Numbered from the stretch's first letter, positions 8,850 through 18,781 are shown. The stretch: 64,000 nucleotides of DNA from Moheibacter lacus (GCF_014042165.1 NZ_JACDZE010000001.1:372001-436000); one strand, 5' to 3'. Translations and numbers: made by a program. The notes: generated by a model from the sequence alone, not told the origin.

Positions 8850-10272
8850 TGTTCTTTAATTTTGGTGTCAAATATAATTTTTTTCCTAATTCCATCATAT
8901 ACTTTATCGCAGATTCGTAATTATTTTCAATTTCTCCCTCCAAAATGGCTTCCTTGATCGAATTCTTAATCAAACCCACTTCTTTACATGGCTGAATACC
9001 AAATGTTTCCATGATTTCTTCTCCTGAAACCGGCGGTTGAAAATTTCTTACTTTATCCCGCTCTTCTACCTCTTTTATCTTTTGTTCGACCAATGAAAAA
9101 TTTTGCTTAAACCTTCTTTGCTTCCTTTCATTTTTGGTCGTTATATCAGCTTTACAAAGCGTGATCAAATCATCAAAATCCTCTCCCGCATCAAACAATA
9201 ATCTCCTCAATGCAGCATCTGTAACATTTTCATCTACCAAAGCAATCGGTCGGGAACTCAATAAAACGATTTTTTGAACAAATTTTAAAGGATGACCCAA
9301 TGGCAACTTCAATCGTTTGAACAACTTGAAAACCATTTTTGAACCGACAAATTCATGCGAATGAAAAGTCCAGCCTATCTTTTTATCATAACGTTTGGTC
9401 GGTGCTTTTCCTATATCATGCAATAAAGCCGCCCACCTCAACCAAATATTTTCAGTATTGGGCGCAATATTGTCAACGACTTCCAGCGTATGGTAAAAAT
9501 TATCTTTATGCGTCTGTCCTTCCACCTCTTCCACTCCTCTTAGCGCCACCAACTCCGGCAAAATAAACTGCATCAAACCCGCATCATCTAACAACTTCAA
9601 ACCAGTGGAAGGCTTTTCTGTCATCATGATTTTTTGGAATTCATCCATCACGCGCTCTTTTGAAACGATATCAATCCTTGAAGCATTTTTCTGAATGGAT
9701 TGAAAAGAATTTTCTTCAATTTCAAATCCCAATTGCGCTGCAAATCGTATCGCTCGCATCATCCGCAAGGGATCGTCCGAATACGTGACATCAGGTTCAA
9801 GTGGTGTTCGGATGATTTTTCGTTCCAAATCTCCGATTCCATCAAAAGGATCTATCAATTCACCATAATTCTCTTCATTCAGAGAAATCGCCAAAGCATT
9901 AATCGTGAAATCTCTTCTTTTCTGGTCATCTTCCAGCGATCCATCTTCCACAAATGGTTTCCGGCTATCTTCAGCATAACTTTCTCTTCTAGCGCCCACA
10001 AACTCCAGATCGATTCCTTCCCATTTAAAATTGGCAGTACCAAATCTTTTGAAAACACTAAGTTTGGAAGCATCTGTAATTTTTGAATGAACTTTTTCAG
10101 CCAATTCAATTCCACTTCCCACTGTCACAAAGTCAATGTCTTTTTTAGAATCCCTTTTCAATAAAAAATCACGGACAAATCCGCCTACCACATAAGTTTC
10201 TTGTCCCAATTCTTTTGCAGACTGAGAGATGATTTTAAAAACTTTATGGGAAATGGCTTCCTGAAGATTCAT
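8839..10272 (-). CDS. CCA tRNA nucleotidyltransferase / HD-domain protein
   Basis: A 477-aa class II polymerase-beta nucleotidyltransferase with an HD domain. It has GGFVRDFLL near residue 30 and the catalytic DIDFV carboxylates just after. Next come RRDFTINALAI and DPLRMMRAIRFAAQLGF, then an HD phosphohydrolase domain (LRWAALLHDIGKAPT). It adds or repairs the 3' CCA of tRNAs; the HD part may hydrolyse 2',3'-cyclic phosphates. The start at 10272 (MNLQEAISHK) is chosen over an upstream in-frame ATG at 10314, because the -7 element lies at 10277-10284 and would make the message nearly leaderless. Confidence 0.9.
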   Translation of the reverse strand: MNLQEAISHKVFKIISQSAKELGQETYVVGGFVRDFLLKRDSKKDIDFVTVGSGIELAEKVHSKITDASKLSVFKRFGTANFKWEGIDLEFVGARRESYAEDSRKPFVEDGSLEDDQKRRDFTINALAISLNEENYGELIDPFDGIGDLERKIIRTPLEPDVTYSDDPLRMMRAIRFAAQLGFEIEENSFQSIQKNASRIDIVSKERVMDEFQKIMMTEKPSTGLKLLDDAGLMQFILPELVALRGVEEVEGQTHKDNFYHTLEVVDNIAPNTENIWLRWAALLHDIGKAPTKRYDKKIGWTFHSHEFVGSKMVFKLFKRLKLPLGHPLKFVQKIVLLSSRPIALVDENVTDAALRRLLFDAGEDFDDLITLCKADITTKNERKQRRFKQNFSLVEQKIKEVEERDKVRNFQPPVSGEEIMETFGIQPCKEVGLIKNSIKEAILEGEIENNYESAIKYMMELGKKLYLTPKLKNSDL

Positions 10273-10276
10273 TTTG

Positions 10277-10362
10277 CAAAGGTAAAATTTCATGTTAACT
10301 GAAAAAGCATTCACCGAAATTTATAAGAAGGATTTTAATTCTTTCTAATTTCTCTACATTTG
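10277..10362. promoter_or_regulatory. Divergent promoters for cca-like gene and glycosyltransferase
   Basis: Minus strand: TACCTTTG at 10284-10277, only about 5 nt before the ATG at 10272. Plus strand: TACATTTG at 10355-10362, 18 nt before the GTG start at 10380. Both match TAnnTTTG. Confidence 0.5.
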
Positions 10363-10379
10363 AAGATCAAATTTGAACT

Positions 10380-11513
10380 GTGAAAATCGTTTATGTCATA
10401 GGATATATTCATGGTTGGGGTGGAATTGAAAGGGTTCTCGCCGGAAAAGCCAATTATTTGGTGAATAAAGGTCATGAAGTTGCTTTTGTAAAAATCTATC
10501 GGAACCAAGAAGAAAGGTATTTTCATTTTGACCCGAGAATCCAATTTTACGATTTGGATTTTGATTTTGACCAACAAAAAGGTTTAAGCAAAAAATTGAA
10601 ATTCAATCAAAATAAAAAAGATTTCGTCCATAAAATCAACCAAGTTTTTCATGAAATAAAACCTGACATTGCCATTTCAACTTTTTGTAAGTATTCGCGG
10701 TTCATTTATCTATGCGATGACGGAAGCAAAAAAATCATCGAACGTCATTTCGCCAAATACAAACGCAATCAAATTTTTGTCAAATTCGACCGACTTCCAT
10801 TCGGTAAAACCATTTCGTATTTGTACCGAAAAAAAGATTATGATGTAGTCAAGCATTTTGACCGATTTGTGGTTTTGACTGAGGAAGACAAACAAGATTG
10901 GGGGAATCTAAAGAACATCCTCGCCATCCCAAACCCGGTCACATTTGTTCCTAAAACCATTTCTGATTGCGACCAAAAACGCGCCATCGCGCTTGGCCGA
11001 ATTTCCAAACAGAAACAATATGAAGTGATGTTAAAAATCTGGAAAGAAGTAGTAAAAAAACATCCGGAATGGACGCTTTCCGTTTATGCCAATGGTGGAA
11101 ATCCTGAAAAATTGAGAAAATTGGCAAAGGAATTGGGGATTGAAAAGAATTTTGAGGTTTTTCCGACCACAAGAGAAGTGGAAAAAGAATTGACTTCAAG
11201 CTCCATTTATCTAATGACTTCGAAATATGAAGGCTTTCCTTTGGTCTTGCTCGAAGCAATGCGTTGTGGACTTCCCGTTGTGAGTTTTGCATGTAAATGC
11301 GGTCCTCGTGATATGATTTCTAATGGAGAAGACGGATTTCTAATCAAACCTGGAGATACTGAAAGTTTCGCTAAAAAAATCAATTATCTAATTGAAAATA
11401 AAGAAATTAGAAAAGAAATGGGACAAAAAGCTTCTGTCAGCATCCAAAAATTCTCAGAAGAAAAAGTCATGCAAAAATGGTTGAATCTCTTTGCGGAATT
11501 GATGAAAAAATAA
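10380..11513 (+). CDS. Glycosyltransferase family 4 protein
   Basis: A 377-aa GT-B fold glycosyltransferase with a GTG start. The N-terminus GYIHGWGGIERVLAGKANYL holds the acceptor-side GG loop. The C-terminal half has ALGRISKQKQYEVM and then the donor-binding motif SKYEGFPLVLLEAMRCGLP, with the EX7E glutamates expected for family GT4. It probably transfers a sugar in LPS or other surface glycan synthesis; the substrate cannot be read. A second GT4 gene and an LPS-kinase-like gene lie close by. Confidence 0.85.
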   Translation: MKIVYVIGYIHGWGGIERVLAGKANYLVNKGHEVAFVKIYRNQEERYFHFDPRIQFYDLDFDFDQQKGLSKKLKFNQNKKDFVHKINQVFHEIKPDIAISTFCKYSRFIYLCDDGSKKIIERHFAKYKRNQIFVKFDRLPFGKTISYLYRKKDYDVVKHFDRFVVLTEEDKQDWGNLKNILAIPNPVTFVPKTISDCDQKRAIALGRISKQKQYEVMLKIWKEVVKKHPEWTLSVYANGGNPEKLRKLAKELGIEKNFEVFPTTREVEKELTSSSIYLMTSKYEGFPLVLLEAMRCGLPVVSFACKCGPRDMISNGEDGFLIKPGDTESFAKKINYLIENKEIRKEMGQKASVSIQKFSEEKVMQKWLNLFAELMKK

Positions 11514-12068
11514 TCATTCTCTGATCACTTTTACTTGTCCGTCTGCCGATAATTTGATGATGGACGAACCTTGAAATTTCGGTGAAAATGTTTCAGTTTC
11601 CGGAAAAACAAAATCAACTTCCGTTTTTATTTTCTGCGAAATTTCTGCAAAAGAATGAGGTGTAGGTTCGCCGGAAATATTGGCAGAAGTCGAAACCAAA
11701 GGTGCATTGATTTTGGAAATCAATTTTTTACAAAACAAATCATCGGTCAATCTTATGGCGATCGTGTTGTCTTCTGCAATTAATTCTTTAGGTAAATTCT
11801 TCGGATTGTCATAAATAATGGTCACCGGTTTTTCAGACAAATCCATGATGTCCCAGGCCAAATCGGGAACATCTACAATTTTTTGCAGACGTGCCGGCGT
11901 ATCGACCAAAATGATTAAAGATTTAGAATCTGGACGGTTTTTTATTTGAAAAATCTTTTGGATGGCTTCTGGATTGGTCGCATCACAACCGATTCCAAAA
12001 GTGGTGTCAGTCGGATACAAAATCGTTCCGCCGTTTTTCAATAATGCTATGATTTCGTTTGTTTCCAT
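11514..12068 (-). CDS. L-threonylcarbamoyladenylate synthase (Sua5/YciO/YrdC family)
   Basis: A 184-aa single YrdC domain. It has ILYPTDTTFGIGCDA at residues 16-30, then KIFQIKNRPDSKSLIIL and the STSANISGEPTP motif. It makes threonylcarbamoyl-AMP for the t6A37 modification of ANN-decoding tRNAs. It lacks the extra Sua5 domain, so it is the short TsaC type. It abuts the end of the plus-strand glycosyltransferase with no gap and lies just downstream of the minus-strand one. Confidence 0.9.
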   Translation of the reverse strand: METNEIIALLKNGGTILYPTDTTFGIGCDATNPEAIQKIFQIKNRPDSKSLIILVDTPARLQKIVDVPDLAWDIMDLSEKPVTIIYDNPKNLPKELIAEDNTIAIRLTDDLFCKKLISKINAPLVSTSANISGEPTPHSFAEISQKIKTEVDFVFPETETFSPKFQGSSIIKLSADGQVKVIRE

Positions 12069-13130
12069 TTAGTCTCTGTAACAATTTACATATTGTTTTG
12101 CTGCCGTTTCCCAGCTGAAATAATCGGCTCTATTTTTTAGTTTTTCTTCGAATTCGAGTGGATTGGATGCAAACTCATTTAACTTTTCCATCAACAACTC
12201 CTTCATATAAACCGGATCAAAGTTTTCCCAATAAAATGCTGCATCACCTCCGATTTCCGGCAAAGAAGCCAAATTGGATAAAAATACAGGTTTCCCAAAA
12301 CGCATCGCTTCAATCGGTGGCAATCCAAATCCCTCTCCTATTGATGGAAACAGAAATGCTTTGGCATTTTTGATGTAAAATTGTTTGCCCAATTCACTTA
12401 CTCTTCCGGTCAGAAAAACACGGTTTTCCAATTTCAATTCTTGAATCAATGAACGGATAAAATCGCCATAAGGTTTTTGATTGGAACCGGAAATGATCAA
12501 ATGATGATCCGGAATTTCTACCATCATCCGGACCAAAGACTCAAAATTTTTCTTTTCCAGAAAATCACCGATCGAATAAAAATAAGGCTGATCTACTGGA
12601 ACTTCCGGCTGAAATGCAGTCGTATCCAAAAACGCTGTAATCGGATTTCCATTGTAAATGATGCGTTCTTCGACATTTGGCACCTGAAAATTTCGATGCG
12701 TTTGGTCTTTTGCATATTGCGAAATGTAAGTGATCAAATCAGCCCTTTTCAGTTTGTCTTTGAATCTTTCTGAACGCTCGATGTTCTTTTTGTTTTGTTC
12801 GTCTTCTGCAAAATTCACATCATGAACCGTCAAAATATATTTACCGGGTTTGACCATTGGTTCGACGCGGATATTCTGGTTCATGCAATGCCAAACATCG
12901 TATTTTTTGCGAATTCTAAAAATTTTATGTCTCTGGAAATCTACGTATTGCTTATACTTGAATGTCTTTCCAAATTCTTTTTTAAATCGTGAAGGATGTT
13001 TAAGATTTAAGGTAATTTCTACATCAGATGGAATGATTTTGGCGATGGCTTTGATGAGTTCGTAGTTAAAAATACCAAATCCTGTTGCTAAATTTTTTGC
13101 GTTATGCGATTCCAAAAAGACTTTTTTCAT
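12069..13130 (-). CDS. Glycosyltransferase family 4 protein
   Basis: A 353-aa GT4-type glycosyltransferase. It has ESHNAKNLATGFGIFNYEL at the N-terminus, a central YILTVHDVNF, FYSIGDFLEKKNFESL, and the donor motif FPSIGEGFGLPPIEAMRFGKPV with the EX7E pair. The start at 13130 (MKKVFLESHN) is chosen. A longer in-frame reading to 13322 would run through the promoter region and into the divergent gene at 13207. Its stop abuts the tRNA-modification gene. Probably surface polysaccharide or LPS synthesis. Confidence 0.85.
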   Translation of the reverse strand: MKKVFLESHNAKNLATGFGIFNYELIKAIAKIIPSDVEITLNLKHPSRFKKEFGKTFKYKQYVDFQRHKIFRIRKKYDVWHCMNQNIRVEPMVKPGKYILTVHDVNFAEDEQNKKNIERSERFKDKLKRADLITYISQYAKDQTHRNFQVPNVEERIIYNGNPITAFLDTTAFQPEVPVDQPYFYSIGDFLEKKNFESLVRMMVEIPDHHLIISGSNQKPYGDFIRSLIQELKLENRVFLTGRVSELGKQFYIKNAKAFLFPSIGEGFGLPPIEAMRFGKPVFLSNLASLPEIGGDAAFYWENFDPVYMKELLMEKLNEFASNPLEFEEKLKNRADYFSWETAAKQYVNCYRD

Positions 13131-13150
13131 CTGTTTTATAGATAATTGTC

Positions 13151-13192
13151 CAAATATAAGTTGTCCGAACTGAAATACTATCATTATTTTTG
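13151..13192. promoter_or_regulatory. Divergent promoter pair
   Basis: Minus strand: TATATTTG at 13158-13151 for the glycosyltransferase. Plus strand: TATTTTTG at 13185-13192 with a TTG at 13161-13163 about 21 nt upstream, for the kinase-like gene. Confidence 0.5.
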
Positions 13193-13206
13193 CGCAAATC
13201 TGATCC

Positions 13207-13971
13207 ATGATTTTTGAAATACATCCTGATTTTAAACCGAAGGAAGCCCAAATCAAAGCAGCTTTTGAAAATTTCGATAACACTGGAAACGACTTCATCA
13301 TCGGCGAAAGAAACCGTATCAAACTATTTGAAATCGGGAATCAAACGGTGAATGTAAAATCCTTTAAAGTTCCCAACAAACTCAACCAATTCGTTTACAG
13401 ATATTTCCGCAAATCCAAAGCGAGAAGGTCTTTTGAATATGCCAATTATTTATTGGAAAAAGGAATCGGCACACCAAAACCCGTGGCATTTCAGGAAAAT
13501 CATGGAGGATTGGGTTTGCAAAGAAGTTTTTATGCCAGTTTGCATCAAGACTATGATTTAACATTTAGAGAATTGGTTGAAATCAAGGATTTCCCTGATG
13601 AAGAATTGATCTTAAGACAATTCACCCGTTTTTGTTATAAATTACACGAAGCCGGAATCGAGTTTAAGGACCATTCGCCCGGAAATACACTGATTAAAAA
13701 AATTTCGAATGAGTACTACGAATTTTATTTAGTAGATTTAAACCGCATGAATTTTCATGAAAACATGAATTTGGAACTCCGAATGAAAAACCTCTCTCGA
13801 TTGACGCCAAAAAAGGAAATGGTCAAAATCATGGCTGAGGAATATGCCTCAATTTCAGGAGAAAATCATGAAAAACTTTTTACATTGCTTTGGGGATTTA
13901 CAGAAAAATTCCAAACGAAATATCACAGAAAATTAAACGCCAAAAAGAAAATCAAATCGATCTTTAAATAA
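13207..13971 (+). CDS. Kdo/LPS-kinase-like protein (InaA/RIO-type fold)
   Basis: A 254-aa protein of the lipopolysaccharide-kinase superfamily. It has a Lys-bearing strand NVKSFKVPN near residue 60, RSFEYANYLLEKGIGTPKPVAF, the catalytic-loop equivalent FKDHSPGNTLIKK near 160, and the metal-binding DLNRMNF near 183. It probably phosphorylates a sugar of the LPS core or another glycan. The context (two GT4 genes) fits this. It is divergent from the glycosyltransferase and only 8 nt ahead of the DUF3857 pair. Confidence 0.8.
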   Translation: MIFEIHPDFKPKEAQIKAAFENFDNTGNDFIIGERNRIKLFEIGNQTVNVKSFKVPNKLNQFVYRYFRKSKARRSFEYANYLLEKGIGTPKPVAFQENHGGLGLQRSFYASLHQDYDLTFRELVEIKDFPDEELILRQFTRFCYKLHEAGIEFKDHSPGNTLIKKISNEYYEFYLVDLNRMNFHENMNLELRMKNLSRLTPKKEMVKIMAEEYASISGENHEKLFTLLWGFTEKFQTKYHRKLNAKKKIKSIFK

Positions 13972-13979
13972 ACCTCATT

Positions 13980-15881
13980 ATGAAATTCAACATCTCTCTA
14001 TTCAGCTTATTCTTTTCCATAATTTGTTTCGCCCAGCTCAATCCCAAAACCAAATGGGGTGAAGTTTCACAAGCAGAGATAGATTACAAAAAAGTATCAT
14101 ATGAGCCAGATGCTGGCGCAGTGATTCTTTATGAAGAAGGAAAGACGATCATATCAGGTTCTTTTCAAACCAAGGTGTACAGAAGGATTAAAATTTTAAA
14201 TGAAAAAGGAATAGACGCCGCCAACCAACAGTTGACATTTTATGCTGAAAAGAACAAGGAAAAAATAGAGGGACTTAAAGCCCAAACTTTAAATATTGAA
14301 AATGGTCAAGTAAAAGCCTATCCAGTTGAGAAAAATTCAATTTTTGACATCAATCTTAACGAATTTTATGGTGCCAAAAAATTTACATTTCCCAATGTCA
14401 AAGTTGGCTCCATCTTAGAGTTTGAGTATGATTTTTATGATGAAAATGCATATCTGATAGACGCTTGGAGATTTCAACATGAACATCCGACTTTATTCAG
14501 CCAATATAGTTTGACCAATGAAACGCATAGAGAATATGCTTCTTTAATGGTGGGAGAAAAAATTGTTCAGCAATCTAAAAACAATAAATCAAAGGACGCA
14601 AGTAAATGGACCTTAACAAATCTGACAAGTTATTCATCCATTCCTTATTTGTACAATCCGGCTGATATGGCAGAGGGAATCATCCTTCAGCTAATGGGCT
14701 ATTTTACGGATTCAAAAGGTGCTTTTAGCGAGATTGTTTTTAAAGAAGCGATTTCCAATTGGGCTGATGTTTCAAAAGAATTACAAAACTATTACAATGG
14801 TTTTGCAAATGCAGGTTTCGGAAAAGAAATTGCCAACTCCATCCCAAATGGAAATTCAGAAAAAGCCACCATAGAAAATGTGCATCAATATATGAAGCAA
14901 AATTATAAATGGAATAATTATCAAGCGCTATATCCACGTAAAACCAATAAAGAAGTTGAAAAAGACAAAACAGGATATTCTGCAGATTTAAACATTTTGT
15001 TGAACAGCATTCTGAAAGGAAAAGGTCTGAAAGCTGAATTGGTCATCATCAGTACCAGAGACAATGGAAAGTTGATCATCAATTATCCTTATTTGGGACA
15101 ATTTAATACGATTGTCAATATGATTAGCCTAAAAGATGGATCAGTTATCTATATGGATGCCAGCGACTTAAGCAATGGTTTAGGTTTTATGCCCCTGCGT
15201 GATTACAACCATTATGGTTTAATCCTCAATTCCAAAGACAATAATTTCGCCAATTTGACCCAACCTATTTCTGAGTTTTCATCTGTCCAGCTTTATAATT
15301 TCAAAGAAAATCAATTTATCCTTTCTCGAAATGATAAAGCAAATGGCTATTTTCTTCAACAACAAAAAAAAGAAGCATTACCAAAAGGTCAAGAACAATA
15401 CCATGAAGTAAAAAATGCATTGGATCTTTTGATGAATGAAACCAAAAAGGATTCAAAAATGGCAGAAGATGGAACTAGGATGGAACGGACTTTTTATGAG
15501 TCTGCCCCAATTCAATCTCAAAACTTCTTCACCATAGAAAATCCTTTAAAATCAACGGTTTCCTTTTTTAAATTGTCTGAAAACACCAGAGAAAGAGCAT
15601 TAGAATTTAATTTTCCTTTTTATTATAAAACAGATGTCATCATTCCGATTCCGGATGGATATGAAGTACAAATCCCTCAAGATTTCCAGAGCAACCATTC
15701 AGCTTCAAGAAAAGAATTAAACTACTACCAAACTGCTGAAGTGAAAGACAATAAAGTCATCCTACATGTAGAATTCATCGTCACAAAACCAGCCTTTAGC
15801 TATGGTTACAAAGAAATCAAATCCTTCTTTGAAAAAGTCAACTTAGACGCCAGCAAAACGATTTTGATGAAAAAATCCTAA
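13980..15881 (+). CDS. DUF3857 / transglutaminase-like secreted protein, copy 1
   Basis: A 633-aa protein with signal peptide (residues 1-19) and mature start QLNPKTKWGEVSQAEI. The N-terminal half is DUF3857; the following region has the transglutaminase-like fold (VHQYMKQNYKWNN ... TGYSADLNILLNSILKGKGLKAELV). The position where active transglutaminases have Cys (G-D-C-K-D) reads G-Y-S-A-D, and the His strand reads FNTIVNMIS, so the active site is not conserved. Probably a structural or binding protein in the envelope. Copy 2 follows after 3 nt. Confidence 0.85.
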   Translation: MKFNISLFSLFFSIICFAQLNPKTKWGEVSQAEIDYKKVSYEPDAGAVILYEEGKTIISGSFQTKVYRRIKILNEKGIDAANQQLTFYAEKNKEKIEGLKAQTLNIENGQVKAYPVEKNSIFDINLNEFYGAKKFTFPNVKVGSILEFEYDFYDENAYLIDAWRFQHEHPTLFSQYSLTNETHREYASLMVGEKIVQQSKNNKSKDASKWTLTNLTSYSSIPYLYNPADMAEGIILQLMGYFTDSKGAFSEIVFKEAISNWADVSKELQNYYNGFANAGFGKEIANSIPNGNSEKATIENVHQYMKQNYKWNNYQALYPRKTNKEVEKDKTGYSADLNILLNSILKGKGLKAELVIISTRDNGKLIINYPYLGQFNTIVNMISLKDGSVIYMDASDLSNGLGFMPLRDYNHYGLILNSKDNNFANLTQPISEFSSVQLYNFKENQFILSRNDKANGYFLQQQKKEALPKGQEQYHEVKNALDLLMNETKKDSKMAEDGTRMERTFYESAPIQSQNFFTIENPLKSTVSFFKLSENTRERALEFNFPFYYKTDVIIPIPDGYEVQIPQDFQSNHSASRKELNYYQTAEVKDNKVILHVEFIVTKPAFSYGYKEIKSFFEKVNLDASKTILMKKS

Positions 15882-15884
15882 AAA

Positions 15885-17756
15885 ATGAAATTCTTACTGC
15901 TCACTCTCTTCATTTTCCCCATTTTCATTCAGTCGCAAATTAATCCCAAAACCAAATGGGGCGATGTGTCTGATGCTGAAATCAATTTGAAAGAAGTGCC
16001 CTTTGAAAAAAATGCCGATGCTGTTGTGCTGTATGAATCCGGAGATTTGACCGTGGCTTATCAGAATTGGGGCAATAAAATTTATAAACGCATCAAAATC
16101 CTGACAGAAAAAGGAAAAGAAATGGCCGATTATGACCTGATCTATTTTAGTTTAAATGATTTTGAATCCATTTTAAGTCTCAACGCCCAAACCATCAATT
16201 TTGAAAATGGAAAAAAGGAAATTACGCCAGTTAAAAATAAAGACATTTATGATTTGCCCTATTCCGGTTATTACCGAACCAAACGTTTTGCTTTTCCAAA
16301 TGTGAAAGTCGGTTCCATCATTGAGTTAGAATACAATTTGGTGAACCGTTTTCATTCCTACATGGAAGGTTGGGTTTTCCAGCATGAAATCCCAACGCTT
16401 TACAGTTCGCTTTCAGTGGATGTTCAAGCACCGGTGGATTATATCCCAATTTTACATGGCGAGAGAATCATTGCCGAATCCAAAGAAGAGAAAAAAAGAA
16501 AAAACCATAAAAACCATTGGACGCTTACGGACTTGCCTTCAATTGACCAACCCGAATTTTTATACAATCCCAGAGATTTTGAAGAACGAATCGATTTCCA
16601 ACTCCGAGGTTACCACCATAAAAATGGAAGCTATGTCAACGAAGTCATCCATTGGACCGACATCAACCGAATTTTCAAAAAGGATTTCGTGAATTACTAC
16701 GACGAAAAAACCACTCAAAATATCGGCAGAAGAATTCTAAATAAATCCGATGAAAAAGAACAAATTCAAGCCGCACTCGAATATTTTAAAACCAATTACC
16801 ATTGGGATAATTTTACCAATGTCATTCCGCGGAAAAGCCTTTTAGAAGTGGATCAATCCAAAAAAGGTTCTACATCAGAAATCAATCTTTTGTTGCATTA
16901 TGTACTCTTGGAAAAAGGCATCAGATCCCAATTGGTTTTGATCAGCAAACGGAAAAACAAAAAGCTACAAACCGCCTATCCTTATTTCAATCAATTCAGT
17001 TCCATCATCAATTTGATCACGCTGGACGATGGAAATACTTTTCTGATCGATGCCTCCCAACTGGCCGACTATGGTTTTCAATTCATGCCTTTGTACAATT
17101 ACAACCACATCGGCTTGGTTGTCAATTCCGACAAAGCAGATTTCATTTCGGTAACGCCTCCTCTTTCTGAATTTCACTTAACGGAATCCTATCATTTCAC
17201 TGAGCATAAAATAAATTCGCAAAAAATCGAGAAAAAATCAGGCTATTTTTTGGATGAAACCATATCAACCAATTATCCAACCCAAAAAGCTCTGGACATT
17301 CATTTTTCAGAAACCAGCCAATCTCCTGATTTAAAATTGGAAAACAACTTCATTTCTTCCAAAAAACAATTCCAATCTGAAAACCAAAATCCCAATTTTT
17401 TCACCTTTCAAAATCCTTTAGTTCCTAGCTTAAAACCATTCAATTTTACTGATGCACACCGTGACAAACCTATAGAATTTGATTTTCCCATGTACCAGAA
17501 AATCATCATTTCTTCTAAAATTCCAAAAGGCTTTCAAGTCGTTCTCCCAAAAGATTTCAATGCGCATTATCAATTGGGTGAAAATGATTTGATGTAATAC
17601 CAAAACGCAGAAATTCAAAATGAAACTTTGGTGATTTCAATTGAATTCCTCATCAAAAACCTGATATTCAATGAAAAAGAATACTCCGAACTCAAATCCT
17701 TCTTTGAAAAAGTCAATCTTGATGCTTCAAAATCAATCTTGATGAAAAAGAATTAA
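15885..17756 (+). pseudogene. DUF3857 / transglutaminase-like protein, copy 2, with in-frame TAA at codon 571
   Basis: A paralogue of the preceding gene: same start (QINPKTKWGDVSDAEI) and same domain order. Translation from 15885 stops at TAA 17595-17597 (570 aa), but the same frame continues open for 52 codons to TAA 17754-17756. That extension ends SFFEKVNLDASKSILMKKN, nearly identical to copy 1's end SFFEKVNLDASKTILMKKS. The stop aligns with the first Tyr of NYYQTAEV in copy 1 (here stop-YQNAEI), so one base change (TAT/TAC to TAA) explains it. The 570-aa product may still be made. The catalytic Cys is absent here too (GSTSEIN). The true end overlaps the minus-strand gene by 4 nt. Confidence 0.85.
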
Positions 17757-18733
17757 ACATCCGCAACCATCAAATTACAGCCGCGCACATCAGACTGATC
17801 AAACCGGCCGAGGATTTCAAATGAGCCATCCTCATGGATTTTCCCCAAATCATCGGTCGCAATGAAACTGCAAGAATTCAGATTGGCCAGATCGATTACA
17901 TTGATTCCACCCGTTTTTCCATTATCCAAAATGGAAAACGGATCTTCTGTATCCCGAATCAGGACTTGCATCCAATCAGGCGTTTGAAACCTTGAATTTC
18001 CTTTGGAATAAGCCTGCGACAACAATTCCGTCATCCCATATTCCGAATGAATCTCCTCCACCCCAAAACCTTTTTTTAGAATTTGATGCAATTCTTCTCT
18101 GGTGATTTCTTCCTTGCGCCCCTTCATCCCACCGGTTTCCATTACGATGGTGTTTTTTAGTCCCAATTGATATTTCTCAACAAAATCAAGCATAGCAAAT
18201 GAAACTCCGATCAAAATGGCCTTTTTCCCTTCCTTTTCATTTCTAATTAAATCATGGTACAATTTTTCATGATCGTACAAATAAAATCCGCCTTTTCCCG
18301 ATTTTTCGATCCAGAATTCAACCATATCGATTAGCGAAGAACCTGTTCTTTCCAAATAGGAAGGCAACAAAGCAAAAATCGTATACTCAGAAAAATCGCC
18401 ATAAAAATGCTGAAAACTCTTTTCCAAACTCGTTCTATAAAATTCCAAATCCGCAACCAAATGTCTGCTGGTCGCTGCCCCGGTCGTTCCGGAACTTGTG
18501 AAGATTTTTTCGAATTTTTGATTGCTTAAAAGAATTTCATGCGTTTTGAAAAATCGGATGGGTAAAAAAGGAATACCAGAAATCGATTGAATTTCCTCCG
18601 GATTGACCTTCAAAAACTTCAAATATTTCGCATAAACCGGATTTTCAATTGACTGAAAACGAAATACTTTCAACGCTAAACTTTCAAATTCTTCTTGATT
18701 TTGAATGGAAAAAATTTCTGCTTTTGAAATCAT
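17753..18733 (-). CDS. LuxE/PaaK-family acyl-protein synthetase-like protein
   Basis: A 326-aa member of the LuxE acyl-protein synthetase family (ANL-like). It has FLPIRFFKTHEILL, the ATP-loop FTSSGTTGAATSRH near residue 85, HSEYGMTELLSQAY near 233 and a TDDLG segment near the C-terminus. Members activate or transfer acyl groups. In Flavobacteriia they are found alone, without lux genes, and the substrate is unknown. No luciferase genes are seen nearby. Confidence 0.8.
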   Translation of the reverse strand: MISKAEIFSIQNQEEFESLALKVFRFQSIENPVYAKYLKFLKVNPEEIQSISGIPFLPIRFFKTHEILLSNQKFEKIFTSSGTTGAATSRHLVADLEFYRTSLEKSFQHFYGDFSEYTIFALLPSYLERTGSSLIDMVEFWIEKSGKGGFYLYDHEKLYHDLIRNEKEGKKAILIGVSFAMLDFVEKYQLGLKNTIVMETGGMKGRKEEITREELHQILKKGFGVEEIHSEYGMTELLSQAYSKGNSRFQTPDWMQVLIRDTEDPFSILDNGKTGGINVIDLANLNSCSFIATDDLGKIHEDGSFEILGRFDQSDVRGCNLMVADV

Positions 18734-18747
18734 CTGTCAAATGTACC

Positions 18748-18778
18748 AACTTGAAACCTTAAACTATAAACTTTAAAC
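18748..18778. repeat. Degenerate heptamer tandem repeat
   Basis: A period-7 tract in the gap between two minus-strand genes: AACTTGA, AACCTTA, AACTATA, AACTTTA, AAC. It is the complement-type of the GTTTnAA tracts at 41304, 42534 and 57869. Confidence 0.7.
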
Positions 18779-18781
18779 AAT

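Noticed and set aside
9700-10086. Long antisense frame inside the CCA-adding enzyme gene
   Set aside because: No domain, composition or promoter support; shadow of the real gene.
13131-13322. 64-residue N-terminal extension of the glycosyltransferase ending at 12069
   Set aside because: It crosses two back-to-back -7 elements and overlaps the divergent kinase gene; the Met at 13130 gives the family N-terminus.
17753-18733. Bioluminescence gene luxE
   Set aside because: Only the LuxE-like fold is present; no luxAB or luxCD neighbours.
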